Origin: Sipunculus nudus
Lineage: Eukaryota; Annelida; Sipuncula; Golfingiida; Sipunculidae
Length of the DNA: 64,000 nucleotides
NCBI GenBank assembly: GCA_026874595.1
Contig: CM049308.1
Coordinates: 19,629,867-19,693,866, forward strand
Reading direction: 5' to 3'
Below, in pieces: positions 24,465 to 37,837 of this stretch. Position numbers and translations under genes: made by a program. The number at the start of each line of letters is the position of its first letter. The first letter of the stretch is position 1. The notes under the pieces were generated by a model, which did not search any database, was not told the DNA's origin, and saw nothing but the letters and a program-made list of their open reading frames with translations.

Positions 24465-25328
24465 ATTTTTCCTATCCATCCTGGATCTCAACATGGCAAC
24501 CGTTGTTTCTCAAGTGTCTCAAGCTGGTTCGTGCAGCACGCGTCAGGACAAACGTTCAATCGTACAATGATAGTTCTTAAATATGATTATTCTGATTAGT
24601 TGTTAATCCTGTGATGATTATGACTAGATATCATAGCTTTAGAATTTTAATGAATGTTAATTCTAATATAACCATGGTACATTTGATCAAAACGGGTTAG
24701 GCTTTTGCGCATATGTTTTTTAGCCGTTCATGCTCATCATGTTTCTTTCTCTCCACCCCCCCCCCCACCCCCTCTCGTATGTACGTATCATGTCCAATGT
24801 ACAACAATAACATAGAAATGTGAAAACTGGTTAAGTCGAAAATTCCGGTTGTATGTCCTTTTGTTCCTCAATTACAGCATAAACATTAAAATACGGAAAC
24901 TGATTTAAGTCGTTATATCTGGTAACATGTACGTATGTTGTCCAAATATTGCATTGGAATAAGATTGTCTCACTTGTTAAAATTGTGAATTCTGGTTGGA
25001 ATTATCTCGTGGTATTTAGAGTAACCAATATGCACCGACCATGATACATTACAGATCACCAGCGTCTTTAATTAATTCCTGTCAAATCAATGTGTTCTCT
25101 TGTGCATCCGTTTGTTATAATTCCATTATCCCTTCCATTATCGGACTTCTATAGCACCTTAAGATCTAGATCAAGGCCGAGGTCAGATCATTACCCCCCC
25201 CCCCTCCCCCCCCCCCCCAACAAACCACAGACATCCACCGCTAGCCATCTCTCATACAGTACACAGCATACTGACGTGCAAACTGACAATAACTACGTTA
25301 GTATCATAGTTAGTATTATAATTTCAAG

Positions 25329-25333
<5 letters not shown>

Positions 25334-25372
<39 letters not shown>
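25334..25372. repeat. (TA)n microsatellite
   Basis: About 19 TA units; copy A has a T homopolymer in this neighbourhood instead. Confidence 0.93.
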
Positions 25373-25375
<3 letters not shown>

Positions 25376-25691
25376 AATAATAAGTCGGCAAGTTTTATTA
25401 CCTCTCTATAAGATTACCCTTTGACTTCTGCGGCAAATGTTGATTTAAGATGGACATGATTAATTAACTTATTATATTAGCTAACCCCCCCCCCCCCCGC
25501 CCCGACCTGCACCATCCCTTGGTATATACCCCTTGTATAAGGGTATCTGTGGTGGATCCGGAACAAAGTTTTTGGTAAGTTAAGTATTTTTGGTGTGGAA
25601 GGCGCGTGCCTCTCTCGTGCGGTATGGGAATTTTATAAAAAATTTTAATCAGAATTTAATCAATACTGAAGCATTTCAAAATAAAGAAAAC

Positions 25692-27400
25692 AGGGAATAG
25701 CTTCAGAAACCACTATGTAGTTAAACCATGAGAATAGCGTTTTCCAAAGCCCTCCAGCTTTCTAATGAATCACAAAGAAATATCTAGATTTATTAGCTTA
25801 TGTGTTATTTCATCTTCTTTTTTTAATTTTTTATACAAAAATCTATTATCCGTACTTCGCCGATACAAATCGCTTTTTGAAAGGTAAAAATCCGTGAAAC
25901 AGATATACGTTTTGTGAATACAGTCATACGATTTTAGAAAAAATAGAATATATTTTTTGTTCGGGAAATATAATCACAAACATCACTTCAATGAATATAT
26001 TCTTGTTTTATATTATTTTCTTTCGAAGACAAATCTTACTTCATTATTATTTTTTCAAGGAGGGGAAGACATGAGATATTAATTTTTTATATATTTTTTT
26101 TATTTATTGAATGTCAAACATCAGAAGTATCATGATGATTTGCAACATGTAATATAATACTCTGTATTTTCCCTTTTTCTTAGGTCTGTTAATGACCTTT
26201 TTTGTCTGCAGATGACTAACGTACGTCATTTTCAAATCGGAGATTGAAAGACATCAGCAACACCTGCGCACGCTTCCTGTCATTTTGGATCCATATCTGT
26301 TTGTTCACGAATGTCCCAGTAATACAGATGACCAAATATTTGAAATGATATCTGTTGTTGCTATGATACCTTTATTTAATGATCATGTTTAAAAGTCGAG
26401 GTATATTGCTGCGACAGAGGGACTAAGATCAAGTTAAGATTATTAGGGCGAGGTATTTATCTTTAAGGAAACACAAAGGAAAAAACTGCTTTCTGCTTGG
26501 ACCATGGAGTATTTACGTTATGTCATTGTGTGTATGTGTATGTGTGATAACTCGTAAATTTTACAGAGAATTAATATATAATTTGTCTTGTTGTGGAAAA
26601 AATAACTTTCAAGTATGGCCGAAAATTCCATGAAACCCTTTTCTTTTGCGGTTTTGACAGGTTAATTTTAAAAACAACATCACCAGTTTTTTTTGGGTAA
26701 TAGAGGTCTAGTGAAAGATCACTGTTCAAAATTATTCAAAAGGAAAATAGATAACAAAATAGTAACAGTCGTCTACAGATATCGGAAGTTCCCAACTTAA
26801 GAATGCCTCCATTCTACCGGGATTTTTTGCCGGCCGATTTTTTAACCGGCCCAGAAAAAAATCCACATGTCAAGCCGGCCGGTGAGTGTCCGCACACCCA
26901 CCGATTTTGCCTTCAGATCACTAAAATTCTCCAGTCATTTTGGTCACTTCTGAGCTGCGTTTATGTCTTCGTCACGAAAATTGTTGTTAAAGTACAGGTC
27001 ATTAATACACTAATCTGACAGTCCCCATAAACTTAACTTGTGCTTCTTTACATGCACTGCATGTTTAAGCAGAATGTGAAGTGAATGAATTAACCCAATA
27101 GGGATCCGGCGTCCAATCGAGATAAGGTTTTGGTTAATAAAGACACAACAAAGGTACATTAGAAAATCTACGGGGAAAGCTTTCCCTGTTTTGATGTAAC
27201 AGATGCATTTCCCGTAAGCCTTGATTCGGGTATCAATACAGAAGTTTCTAAGGAAGTAACTGGAAGTCTTAAGTCTTTCCATTAGTGCTGCATTAAACAG
27301 GCTGAAGTAAATGATGATAAAATAGTGAACCACATCACCAGAGAGACGATGTTGCTACCGACGTTATCGACCAATATCGTCTCAGAATGAGTACGTGTAA
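25692..27400. other. no recognised feature
   Basis: AT-rich. A GC-rich CCGGCCGG-type patch with short inverted words lies at 26,825-26,885. No gene. Confidence 0.45.
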
Positions 27401-27402
27401 CG

Positions 27403-27606
27403 GGGGGGGGGGGGGGGGGGGGGGGTTGAGAGACAGGCGGACTGATAGAAAGAGAGGGACAGAGACAGAGATAGAGAAACAAACAGGTGGACAGAGAGAA
27501 AGAGACAGACAGACAGACAGACACGCGAAAGGCTGAATGAGGGGCGGACGGACTGACAGTGACAATGTGAGAAAATGAGCATTTGTGTGTCTGTAGCTGT
27601 CTGTCT

Positions 27607-27642
<36 letters not shown>
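27403..27642. repeat. purine-rich tract: G homopolymer, GACA-rich, (GA)n
   Basis: A G run (about 27,403-27,425) leads into GAGACAGA/GACAGACA-rich sequence and ends in (GA)n at about 27,607-27,642. The long minus-strand frames over it (Ser/Leu/Pro-rich) are artefacts of the simple sequence. Confidence 0.9.
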
Positions 27643-27648
<6 letters not shown>

Positions 27649-29684
27649 ATGTGGTAGATGGGCGACTAAGCGGAATGATCGGGTTATAGCGAAAGAATTA
27701 TAGAAACCCTCATCTTAATAATATCCGTCTCATTTAAACTATCTGTTCGCAAAATTATGGTGATGAACATATATTTCTCAATTATTTGCGATTACTTTGA
27801 AGTTGACAAGAAGAGAAAAAAAAATTAAGAATAAATCGTGAATCACGCTTGTTCTTGGATACGGATAATTTTCATTTCAGGTTAGGGGAAATCTTGAACT
27901 GCAAAAGCGGGCCTCTCTCTTTACAGAAATATAGAATTTTGTCCAAAGTTGCAGCCAAGATATAGAAAATGTATCTAGGTAAAAGGAACAACAATATTTG
28001 CTTGGACCTAAAGGCTGAGAGAAAAGTTTATGAATAGGGAGCAAAATAGTCCATATGCTTAATAAAAAAAAACATATCTAACATTAGATTTTTATTCCAA
28101 CTACATTTGATTTGCAACTAAATATATAATTGAAATACCAGTAACTGAAAATTAACATTAGATCAAACGTAGAGCCATAATGAATCAAGTACACAAGGGC
28201 GAAAGCTCACATACATATAAGGAAATATGAAGACCCTGTGACAGTTGCTTCGAACCATTGGTGCATCCTTTGAGTAGGAAACTTTAGTCTATTATCTATT
28301 AAATGGTACCCGAAAGGAAAGAATACATTTTCATTGTAATGACTTTCTTTGACTGACACATTGAAATAAATCAGTTATATCTAATATGTTTCCGTTTTAC
28401 ACGCTATAAATACTTGGGAACAATGTGTTATTCGTCACCTACCGTCGCTCCACTGGCACTATCCTTCAGAAATCATTTAATTATTGGTAGCTTTTTTTCA
28501 TGGAAATGTTCCCAGAAGGCCTTTGAAAATAGCTGTGTACAAGTTGGCGGACGCTAGATCCTGCCATGGGAATATAGTACTTTGTAACTTTATCATAGTG
28601 AAATACGAACAAATCCCATTCTAACAGAATAAATAAAGGGTATGTCCACACTATTGGGGATAATAACAAACGAACAGTCAGAAAGGTCAAATTACAATAA
28701 TTAAAATATTAACAGAAGAGAACTATGCATTCTGAGGAAAATACATTAATTCATGTTGAATGCTCCCAAAACGTGATTGCATTCTCTTATTCGGCGCATA
28801 CTTCGAGGTTCATTCATGTAAAAGATCTCCCAACCCGTGTTTGCATTAACCTTTTCGGCCCATATTCCAAGATTCATTTGTATATAAGGGACTCTAAACA
28901 TGTGAATATTCCTGGAAGTCCTTCCTGCACTTGGTCGGATCATGAGACGGGTCCACACCAAAATTTAATGGATTTTTTATTGACACATTCACGAAGTGGC
29001 TTGAACATTAAATTGGATTCCATTCATCACTGCGTGCGTTATGCGGTGAACATGCAAACACACAAACACACAAACGAACGGCAAGGAACACATACACTCC
29101 TGGCTTGGCAACCAGAGAGTCTTAATGTGTTCATGTCACATCATTCGCTTAAGAAAAAAAAAAAACATGCTGGTAGTACGTCATGCGATTCAGATCCAAA
29201 TTTTGGAAAATAGGCTGTGTTTCAATTGATGCGTTTATATACAAATATTCGTGAAATATTGCTCGTATGGTATTGTATCTGTGGTGGTCAGTGTGTCTGT
29301 CAGCGTATGTGCGTATATGCTCGAAAATCGCGCCAGGAGCGATTTTACTGCACATGGTCTGCGTAAAATCAGTAATTTCCGGTAAAATTACATCATTCCG
29401 ACATCTTTTTTGGTAAGAGTTCATTCGCTCGGCTGTTTGTCTATAAAACGTTACTTCTGCCACTTACGCATATACGTATATACCCAGAGAACCTTGCTGT
29501 ACAAAGCAGCGGTAACACAAAAGGAGACCAGAAACGACTGCTGTGTATAGAAAGACTGCAGGGTATAACGGCTGCATTTGGAGCGTAACTCTATTGATGC
29601 AATTTTTCATTTATGTTTTTTTTTTATTTCGGAATACTTTCCTTATCTTTCAACCATTTCTCACAACCATTAACCAGAGTAATG

Positions 29685-29686
<2 letters not shown>
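27643..29686 (+). other. largely featureless; one 162-codon frame of doubtful coding status
   Basis: The longest open frame of the window is at 28,725-29,213 (+). It contains two imperfect ~75-bp repeats (28,770-28,835 and 28,838-28,905), each with a TTCGGC-CATA-T-C-A-GTTCATT pattern. An overlapping minus-strand frame is also open. No motif, signal peptide or family is recognisable, so I treat it as non-coding. Confidence 0.4.

Positions 29687-29747
<61 letters not shown>
29687..29747. repeat. (TA)n microsatellite
   Basis: About 30 uninterrupted TA units, 130 bp upstream of the non-LTR retrotransposon fragment. Confidence 0.95.
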
Positions 29748-29750
<3 letters not shown>

Positions 29751-29877
29751 TCCTCCAGGAAATTCCCAAAATTACACAAATCCAATACTTAGAGGTTCCA
29801 ATTATGGTATTTTCAAATCCACTTTCAGTCACATGAGGCTCAGTATTGAAATGATATATATATAATTATAAATATTA

Positions 29878-30535
29878 TCTAATCCGAAATTCGGATGTCT
29901 GTCTAGCAAGGTTAAAAACAGGTTATTTCATTCTTATTGTTGTTCCTTTTACGGCTGTTAAACCTGGTTATTGAAGCATAAGTCAATTGATCGTTTAAAT
30001 ACATCATATAATAAGGCTCTGCGTCACCTATGGCACTTACCATATAACTCGCACAAGAATATTGTACATGGATTGGCGGGCTCTCAGGCTCTGATAAATA
30101 TAATCAGCTCACGCTTTATAAATTTAATTTTGAACATGCAGTGTGCTGCAAATGACTTTGTAAATTTTCTGACAAAGAGAGCTCATTATACCTAAATTGG
30201 TGTACTTTGAGGCAACTTATACGATATCTGGAAAGTCAGATGCACAAACATGGGATACAACGCGACATTAGAAATATTAAGATACTTAAGAGGCATTTGA
30301 TGATGGTAACAACATCCATTACTTTAGATTTACTGTCAGAATTGATAGAATGCAAAGATGGAATTTGTACCTCACATTTGACCTCCGATGAGGTTTAAAC
30401 GCTACTTGATTTATTATCAACCGATTTTTAATGAGTATGGACTGAACTTTCATTTTTCTTGTCTTCTTTCTGTATTTCTTTCATTTATTTCATATTTATA
30501 TTCTTTGCATTTATTGTACTTCCATGTACGAATAA

Positions 30536-30540
<5 letters not shown>
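29878..30540 (+). pseudogene. 3' fragment of a non-LTR retrotransposon ORF2 (LINE B)
   Basis: Conceptual translation from about 29,893 gives a reverse-transcriptase C-terminal region: LFHSYCCSFYGC, an in-frame TAA, then SYNKALRHLWHLPYNSH and IVHGLAG. The pattern LFxSYCxSFYG...YNKALRxLWxLPYNSH is characteristic of CR1/L2-type non-LTR elements (family knowledge). A later frame (30,207-30,398) with RYLES, RDIRNIK and LDLLSEL looks like the extreme C-terminus. Stops and frame changes show it is dead. The polymerase core is missing, so it is 5'-truncated, as usual for target-primed insertion. After an AT-rich 3' UTR the sequence passes from GAATAAAG straight into (TA)n at 30,539, probably the element's 3' tail. 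The clade is not certain. Confidence 0.78.

Positions 30541-30585
<45 letters not shown>
30539..30585. repeat. (TA)n at the 3' end of LINE B
   Basis: About 23 TA units directly after GAATAAAGA. Microsatellite-like 3' tails are common in CR1/L2/RTE-type elements. Confidence 0.9.
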
Positions 30586-30590
<5 letters not shown>

Positions 30591-32024
30591 TATTAAGGAG
30601 GTTTTGTTACTGTGCGCTAAATGGTATTTCTAAATGCCTTATTAGGAATTTGTCAGCGAATCAGCGTGACATCTTGTTAGATATGTAACTCTCAATTTCT
30701 GCTGAATGACAGAAACAATCATTTTCACTCAGAGACACTCGATAAATCTAGCAAAAGATTTGTTGAATTTCCACAAGAAGCGTGCAAGAGTTACCTGATT
30801 GGTTTCCATTGCATAGTAAATTGATATGACACAGCTGGCCGTGAGGGCGTTTAAGAGAAACGCGACGTAGAAAGAGAACTTACTTATAGGAAGGTAATGT
30901 TTCAACTGCTATTATCACAGTGTTATTCCCAACCAATCACGTACGAGGTAAATAGCTGCGGTAAGCCAGGCATATGACAGCATGATATTTGCATGAAAAC
31001 CGAGTGCCTTAACAGAATGGTGTAAACCTGGAACACCTTCGGCTTAGGTTCTGGGAGGTGTAGGTGTAAACTAAAATATATATATATATATATAAGATAT
31101 GATAACAGTATAATATAACAGTGAAAGATATGGTTTAATATAAGCAACAGAGCTGCAGATTCCAAAAAAAAATTCTTCCAAAGAGGTTTGGTCAAAGGCT
31201 TAAAGATGTCCATTCACCTACCTTTTGAAAAAGAATTGATGTGATTTCTGGCTTCCTCTGTGTATATATTAATGATCTAAGGGTAATTTTGGTTGGGAAA
31301 AGTTCTTATAAGGCCTTCGTGAAGGATGTATGAATTTGTTTATCAACAACATGTTTGTAAACACAGCATGTTGACAAACAGGAAAAACATGTAACCTTAG
31401 GTTTTAGGTTGTATATATTCGAAGGTAGAAAGGTCACTTGTTGCCAAACGCCATTTGCAAACATCAGGCTTTAACACTGAGTTCACCTGGTGCTCTGCAC
31501 TGCTGACCTCTATTGAAGCCAGTCCACTGCTCAATGGTCATACATTTATGAACCTGAATATACGATCATTAGATTAAGATATCTACTCATCGGATACTGG
31601 AGTATTGGCGGAATATAATCCCGTTCTCATTGGCTTGATTTGATCTCTTAATTGACAGGTCGGGGAACAAAATTACTCCGGGAATTCGCCTTGGCTTCAC
31701 GATTTTGGTTCTTCTAGAGAAAGGCGTGATCAGTCTGGCGCATCTACAAACAGATCACAGATTCAATCAATAGTCGACAGCTTGATTATTCCTCACATGT
31801 ACAGAGGACTCCACTCTCAGGATAAAGGTTCAGACAGAAGAAGCCAATTGTCCAAGAGAAGATGATAGTCCATGTGGGACTGGCGTACCAACTGACCTCT
31901 GCTTCACCTTATATAAAGCAAACGTATACAAAGTAGAATTAAGATCCATATATCTTACAAAAAGTATATTGTATTTACTTTTTAATACACGATGTGCTCA
32001 GGTCGATGAGAAACTAGAAATTTG
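30586..32024. other. no gene; one hairpin and a short (TA)n
   Basis: (TA)n at 31,074-31,093. A hairpin lies at about 31,336-31,380 (TTTGTTTATCAACAACATG against CATGTTGACAAACA). Otherwise nothing was seen. Confidence 0.5.
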
Positions 32025-32290
32025 CACTCAGAGGGACTTAGACCCCCGCCAAGGCAGCTCATTACCCAAATATTGCATTGTCATAATTATTTCCTTTTAT
32101 AAATTCCTGGATCCATAAAGTTATCCGGATCACCTCCAAAATTGTACCTTTTATCACTGCCGAAGTATCCTGCAAATTCAATGTAAATCCGTAATTAACG
32201 TTTTGAGTAATGTTGCTAACAAACAAACAGACAACCCAGCGCCACGGAAAAAACAGAATCCCTGCCGCTGGTCGGAGGTAATAATGGAAA
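32025..32290 (+). mobile_element. short interspersed element with GGCGGAGGT-like termini
   Basis: Begins GCACTCAGAGGGACTTAGAC and ends GGTCGGAGGTAATAATGG. The inner words ACCCCCGCCAAGGCAG and CTGCCGCTGGTCGGAGGT are imperfect inverted repeats. The interior has GATCCGGATCACC, AAATCCGT, TTTTGAGTAATGTTGCTAAC and an ACAAACAGACAA tail. A partial relative lies at 9541-9740. Confidence 0.65.
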
Positions 32291-33814
32291 AAAATAAGGT
32301 TCCTTTTTCCATGGTTTTAGAGAGATGTACATATCAATTGTGCATGTTGGTCGGTTTATGTATTAGCTGATTTTTTGCCGAGTTTCACTCACATATTTAT
32401 TAAATTCGAGTTGTACCAAGCTTAGCTTCCATGTAATAAATAATGTAACATGGCCGCTTCTTTTGAAAGCAACAGGCGGTTAATTGGGATTTGAAGACAG
32501 ACCCTCAAACATACAGAGACCTTAAAATAGACCGGAAAAAATTATAGTCGCAACAATAACGACATCAATGGCACAAACGGGATATGTACGCACAGAAGTA
32601 TGCGGTCTTATAATAACAAGGATCGCATTTAAATGGAATGGAATATAATTGATTATACTTGTAAATATACGTATGACTACTGTTTCAGGATATTCAGCAT
32701 ATATGTACTGGTCAATTCATTTGTTAAACAATTTCACTTCAAAACTATCTTATAAATATTCCATTCGATCTATAATGAGTCATAGTAGAAGCTTCCAGTG
32801 AAATCATACTCTCGCCGGGAACTAGAGAAAATCAATTAATAATTCATGGCTAGACGAATCCCTCTCTATTAAACACTGAATAACAACTTGAAATCCCGAC
32901 AGAGTGGCTTAAGCTGGTGTTGAATATTTATATAAAACAGATTGTTGTGTATAATAGGTACATTTAACATTCATATTTTTCTTTATGTGCAGTAAATATT
33001 CCATATGATACAATGCGAACATGGGAGGTATTTGGCATCAGCTGGTAATAAATATGAAACTATAGCATTGTTTGTTGGATGACTGTTGAGTCGACTTTTG
33101 AATCATGGCGAAGGTTATGGTTTTAACTGTCTTCTCTGCTCCATATCTGCTGCTAGAATCAGCAGTTTTAAAGCATATGCTCTATTATTACTGAATCTCA
33201 GTATATTTACATCAGATGTACTGAAAATATGCTGTCCTGAAAGCCACCTTGGCAGATAAAGAAACTCCTGCTATTTCTCTGCTGCCGCAAGATGTACCAG
33301 CGAGTTCAGTGTGGATTTCAGAGAGCAGAACAGCCATTTTCTTAAGCCTGCAGAGCAGAGCTTGAGCATATACTGATTCAGTGCTGTTTTGAGATAGACG
33401 GTGCGATCAAATAAAATTCTTTTTCAACTGAACATCTGCTTTGTTAAAACGAACAGCAACGAGTTGCCATTTAGTGGAGAAATGACAAAATTACAACTTC
33501 TGGCAATGGTAGGGGTATGGACCCCGTGACAGTTTTCTTTTAAACTGGTTATAAGTATTAATGTTAGATAAAGAAAATCATATATATCTTCATAAATAAA
33601 CTAAAAATAATGAAAACATCCAAACGAGGCCCGCTCGCAAAAATGTGTACTGTTGCTTTTTCATTTTTCAGAGCAGGTTTAAGCTGTAAACAAGGTCGTA
33701 GTGCCCTATTTCGAAGTGAAAATGTAAGAAATAGACACTGCAGAAAAAAGTGTCGAATTTAACTAGCGACTTTATTTATTTTACATGGTTTGTACAATTA
33801 GCTATGATGACTAA
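32291..33814. other. no recognised feature
   Basis: AT-rich; a moderately GC-rich stretch at 33,130-33,400 shows no open frame or splice logic I can support. Confidence 0.45.
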
Positions 33815-34005
33815 TACGACACACTCTCAATGGCTTGGATGGTGGCGTACGGTATAGTCTATAGAGGAGGAGGAAACGGAGGACCCGGGGAAACCACCGA
33901 CCTTGGTCGGGCAACTACAACCCACTCTCATAGCAACTCCGAGGATCTAACCCGGGTCGTCAGCGGAGAGAGCCGAGCGTTTTACCACTCGACGCTCAAG
34001 GCCGC
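33815..34005 (-). mobile_element. tRNA-derived SINE-like repeat (family 1), copy 2
   Basis: Same order of blocks as 1735-1917: GGAGGAAACGGAGGACCCGG, ACCCACTCTCATAGC, AACCCGGGTCGTCAGCGGAG and AGAGCCGAGC. The B-box on the minus strand is GGTTAGATCC, one or two changes from consensus. Confidence 0.65.
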
Positions 34006-37000
34006 ACCGTTTTTATCCTGGATAATTCCTGAAGTCTTGCACAGTCTTACATCCTTCCAGACAAACTTGTTTACCTTGGCCGGTGTGTTGAGAGCCCTGT
34101 TCTAAAATTATTTTCCGCTGATGTAACGGACCTAGAGTTTTACCGTATTATTTTCTCCTGTTATGTTTGGAAATGACCAAAAATGCAAATTCCACTCAAG
34201 GTTTACTGAATGATCCCGCCGGTTCTTTCTTCATGAAACTATACTTCTCTCTGACAATTATAAAGTTATTCATTGCAAAATAAATATTGTAAAAGAAGAA
34301 AATTAATCCGTTGCAGTATGTTTTGGATTTACATTTTTTTCATACCATGACATTTATTGCATTGCCCCTGGCCGAATTTAATCTGGAAGTGCTCAGCGAG
34401 AAATACAGAGCCAGATGTTTTTGTACCGCAAAAAAAGAAAACAATTGGGAAAGATCATTTTTCATTTGATTTAGAAACATACTACCGCTCGAACTCAATG
34501 TCCTTATGATAACTATACTGTACTGGCTGTACAAATATAGAATAACTTGTCTAAATTATTATATATTTTATCGTTATATACCAGCGCTAAATGCATTAAG
34601 CATAATCACGGTCAATATAAAAGCTTGAATTATGTGGATTTATACAAATATCAGTCATCACTATACAGCTGCGTGTCAGCTGAGTTTCTCTTGTTTTTTT
34701 TACATTTTTATCGTATCATTTATTATTTCATTGTTTTATACAGGATGAATGTTTCAGAATTATTTTCTTCCACTCTACCCTGTTTTACACAGATAATGAT
34801 ATGAACATATCCGTAAATGCTTTCGTAATAAAACATTAAAGATGTACTTTAAGATGATTATCAAAACGCAAGTATTGAAGCATTTAACATCATTCTATAA
34901 AAAACAACTTATCCTGTGAAATATTTTAACCGTTTTGATGAAGATTTCTGATTCAATGTCTGTACTAACGAATGAATATGGAATTTAAATTTAAAGAACA
35001 TGTACCATTTTTCATTGAATGCATGGTTTTGCACCTTTGTATCCTGCCTTATCTAGATTTGTTAATATTTCCCCTACCTAGACCGCATAAACCATAAAAG
35101 GCTGAATAAAATATACTTTAAGACATAGTTAATTCATCCCTAGATTACTTTATTTAGGCAAGTGTATGATCAGTTTTATCTGGACGAAACGGGTTTACAG
35201 CATCACATAACGGTCTTCTCAGAGGCATGACGCCTTGCATCTTTATTTCAGTTGCGAATCCAGGATTTAGAAAAAGGAGGGGTCAATCTCAGGAAGACTA
35301 ATGACAAAACTTTAAAAAAGATCCACAGGTCCGGAAATGGGGGGGGGGGGGTGGGGGGTTGTCCAGGCCGCAAAACGGTCTGAAAGCACAACAAAAAGTT
35401 TCTTCATCTGGTATATTAATGACAAGAAATACATGCAGCTGCAAAATACCGTGTTCCTGAAGCTGTGCGATAAAGATTGGGTAACCTGACCACGGTGCAG
35501 ACTTCCTACATATCGCCAGTCTCTAACACAAGGCTAATAATATTTAATTTTGTAGGCAAAAACATGGTACCCATAGCCTGTCCTGTTGAATAAATAGTGA
35601 CGGATCCCACCAAGGGACACGCATGGTACGTCAACGTGGTATTTTTTAGTTATAAAAATAACATCTTTAAGAATATTGATTATATTCGGAATAAGTGTGA
35701 TTGATTGTCCCAGTCAAGGGCAAGGCCACACATTATAAAATGATAAAATGGTTCCACATTTTTTTTTCGAAAACTGACCAAGCGTTAGCTCCTCCATCTG
35801 AAGGGCTCCTTTTTCAGACAGGGGCACTCATTCCAGATATGACATATATCGAACGAAATAAGGTGTCCTGGTTTAAAGAGTTGACAGCTTGAGTCCCGAG
35901 CCGTGTTAGCCTCACAAATGCGGCTGGCTTGGACAAAAAGACTGCAGACTTTAGAAGTAAGCCGAGATTCTGGCGGACTCGGCTTGCATAATGTCGACTG
36001 GCCTAATCATATTGATCTGAAGGCCTATCAATGTGACGATGCTACTAATTAGCCGTTTTATTTAAACAAATTATCTATAATACGTTTAACATATTGTATC
36101 CATTTTACATTTAACATGTTATGATTAAATATCGAGTATAATTTATCCTGGTGGTTGCATGAGCCAAGACTTTCAAACTTAAACAATTATAATCACTTCG
36201 TTTTATTTAAGCGATAGGAAACAAAAAAATAACAACGACTGAACATTTGTTTCGGGCATTTTAAATGTAAAATATATTTGTTTTAATTTTTTCTCAAGCC
36301 AAACTGAGCTGGACAAAATCAGCTCACTTCGGCTTAATGAAATATCGGTGGCGCCTCCTGCATAATAAACTCGGTTTGATCTTAACTTGGCTGGCGGTGG
36401 CGCAAAACGGCAAAAGCCGGGCTTTAGTTTTAAGAACATAATTAAATGACAAATAAGGTATTTGTGGGCTTATATTCCAGTAAACGTTTAGATTTGTTGA
36501 ACAATAGGAACTTTTGTTGTGGTGTGCGGATACAGACGTTTGTAAATAATGATTAAAATATGAAGGAAAGCAAAGGTGTTGAATTAACAGTGTACATGAT
36601 GATTCAAGTATCAGACACAATCTTCAAACATGGTGTGTGTAAAAGAAAGACAAATATAACAAAAGAGAAGAAACCAAGAGCAGACATGGTGACTGAGACA
36701 TTAAACATTACCGACCCAGCACGCACGCGTAAATAAAAGATATGGGCACCAGGTGTTTGAAAGAAACAAGCAAGAAATCTTAGTTCCGTCGCACATACAA
36801 GATAAAGTACAACAACGAACATGAAACAAAGAAAAACCTAGATATAATACGAAATCAACTATGTTTACTATGGTGCGACACTTCAAAGAATACAAATGAT
36901 TCCAGCATGAATGGCTTAGAAACCGTAAACACATGGAGTATGGGCGATATACCAGTTATAAGAAACATGGTAATGCACTCCACAGCTACGCGGGCAAGAC

Positions 37001-37753
37001 AATTTTTTTTCACAACTGCGAATTCCGGAGAATTGTCCGCATATGAAGCATGATCGCGCGCCTTTTTGATGAAAACTTCTTTTTTCACAAGATTAAACTT
37101 CCAAAAATAAAAGTTCTCCACACTAATTGCTGAGGACTTGGACTCGAAGGTTCTGAAATCGGACTTGTGCTCAACTCGTACGTAAAGGCTCGAGAAATCA
37201 GACCGAGTCCATTTCGAGCCAAGTAGAATAAGCTCTATCTTTATTTTACAATATTAATATATGTGAGATTTAGATGTGAGATTTGCATACAGTCACAAAG
37301 TACACCGGTCAGATAGACCGGCTTGAAGTAATTGGGACTTGTCAGAAACGGGATTCTGCTTTTAATCATTAGGTTTTGCAACAAAAAATCGCGCGTTCGT
37401 GGTGTTGTGAACATCTGCAGCCGCACCCGTACTGTTCTTCTGAATCGCCCCTACTGTTTAGAACGTCGTCCGCTTTTTAATCAACTGTTATTTTTGTCGC
37501 TGGAACGGAACGGAAGAATCTTCAGTTGAACATTTAGACTTCAGTTAAGTATTTATTTAGTTGCAGCCGTTTCGAGAGACTTTGTTTAGTATTAGTTATA
37601 TGTCTTTGATTACTTGTTATTGTAAATATTGTATATATATTAATATAGCACCATTCTTGCACTTAAACCCTTGTTGTGTTTATTTGAGGATATGTGTCTG
37701 AGGTTTTGTGTTATGGTTCGGCCGGTCAGATTTGCCGTGTAAAAGAGAACCGT

Positions 37754-37757
<4 letters not shown>
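34006..37757. other. AT-rich stretch with scattered repeat words
   Basis: Around 35,250-35,380 lies a GAATCCAGGATTTAGAAAAA + poly-G block, like the end of a decayed DNA-transposon repeat (compare 39,030-39,240). At 37,125-37,215 is a GACTCGGACT-type repeat copy (see 5445-6400). Overlapping short frames on the minus strand at 36,203-37,121 resemble no family. Confidence 0.45.

Positions 37758-37807
<50 letters not shown>
37758..37807. repeat. (TA)n microsatellite
   Basis: About 25 TA units, followed by a short (GT)n. Confidence 0.94.
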
Positions 37808-37814
<7 letters not shown>

Positions 37815-37837
37815 TATTTATGTGTGTGTGTGTATAA

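Larger units (their letters stand above)
23752..25691 (+). repeat. duplicated segment, copy B
   Basis: Direct copy of 21,032-22,655 about 2.7 kb downstream. Copy B-specific features are: a tandem ~45-bp duplication at 23,944-24,029; (TA)n at 24,406-24,458 where copy A has only ATATATATA; (TA)n at 25,334-25,372; and a ~170-bp insertion at about 25,451-25,620. High identity outside these points to a recent duplication or two insertions of one element. Confidence 0.88.

Noticed and set aside
27282-27650. Overlapping minus-strand Ser/Leu/Pro-rich frames
   Set aside because: They are translations of G-run, GACA and GA simple sequence.
28725-29213. Longest open frame (162 codons) as a gene
   Set aside because: Internal imperfect repeats, poly-Lys from an A run, an equally open antisense frame and no family resemblance indicate a chance frame.
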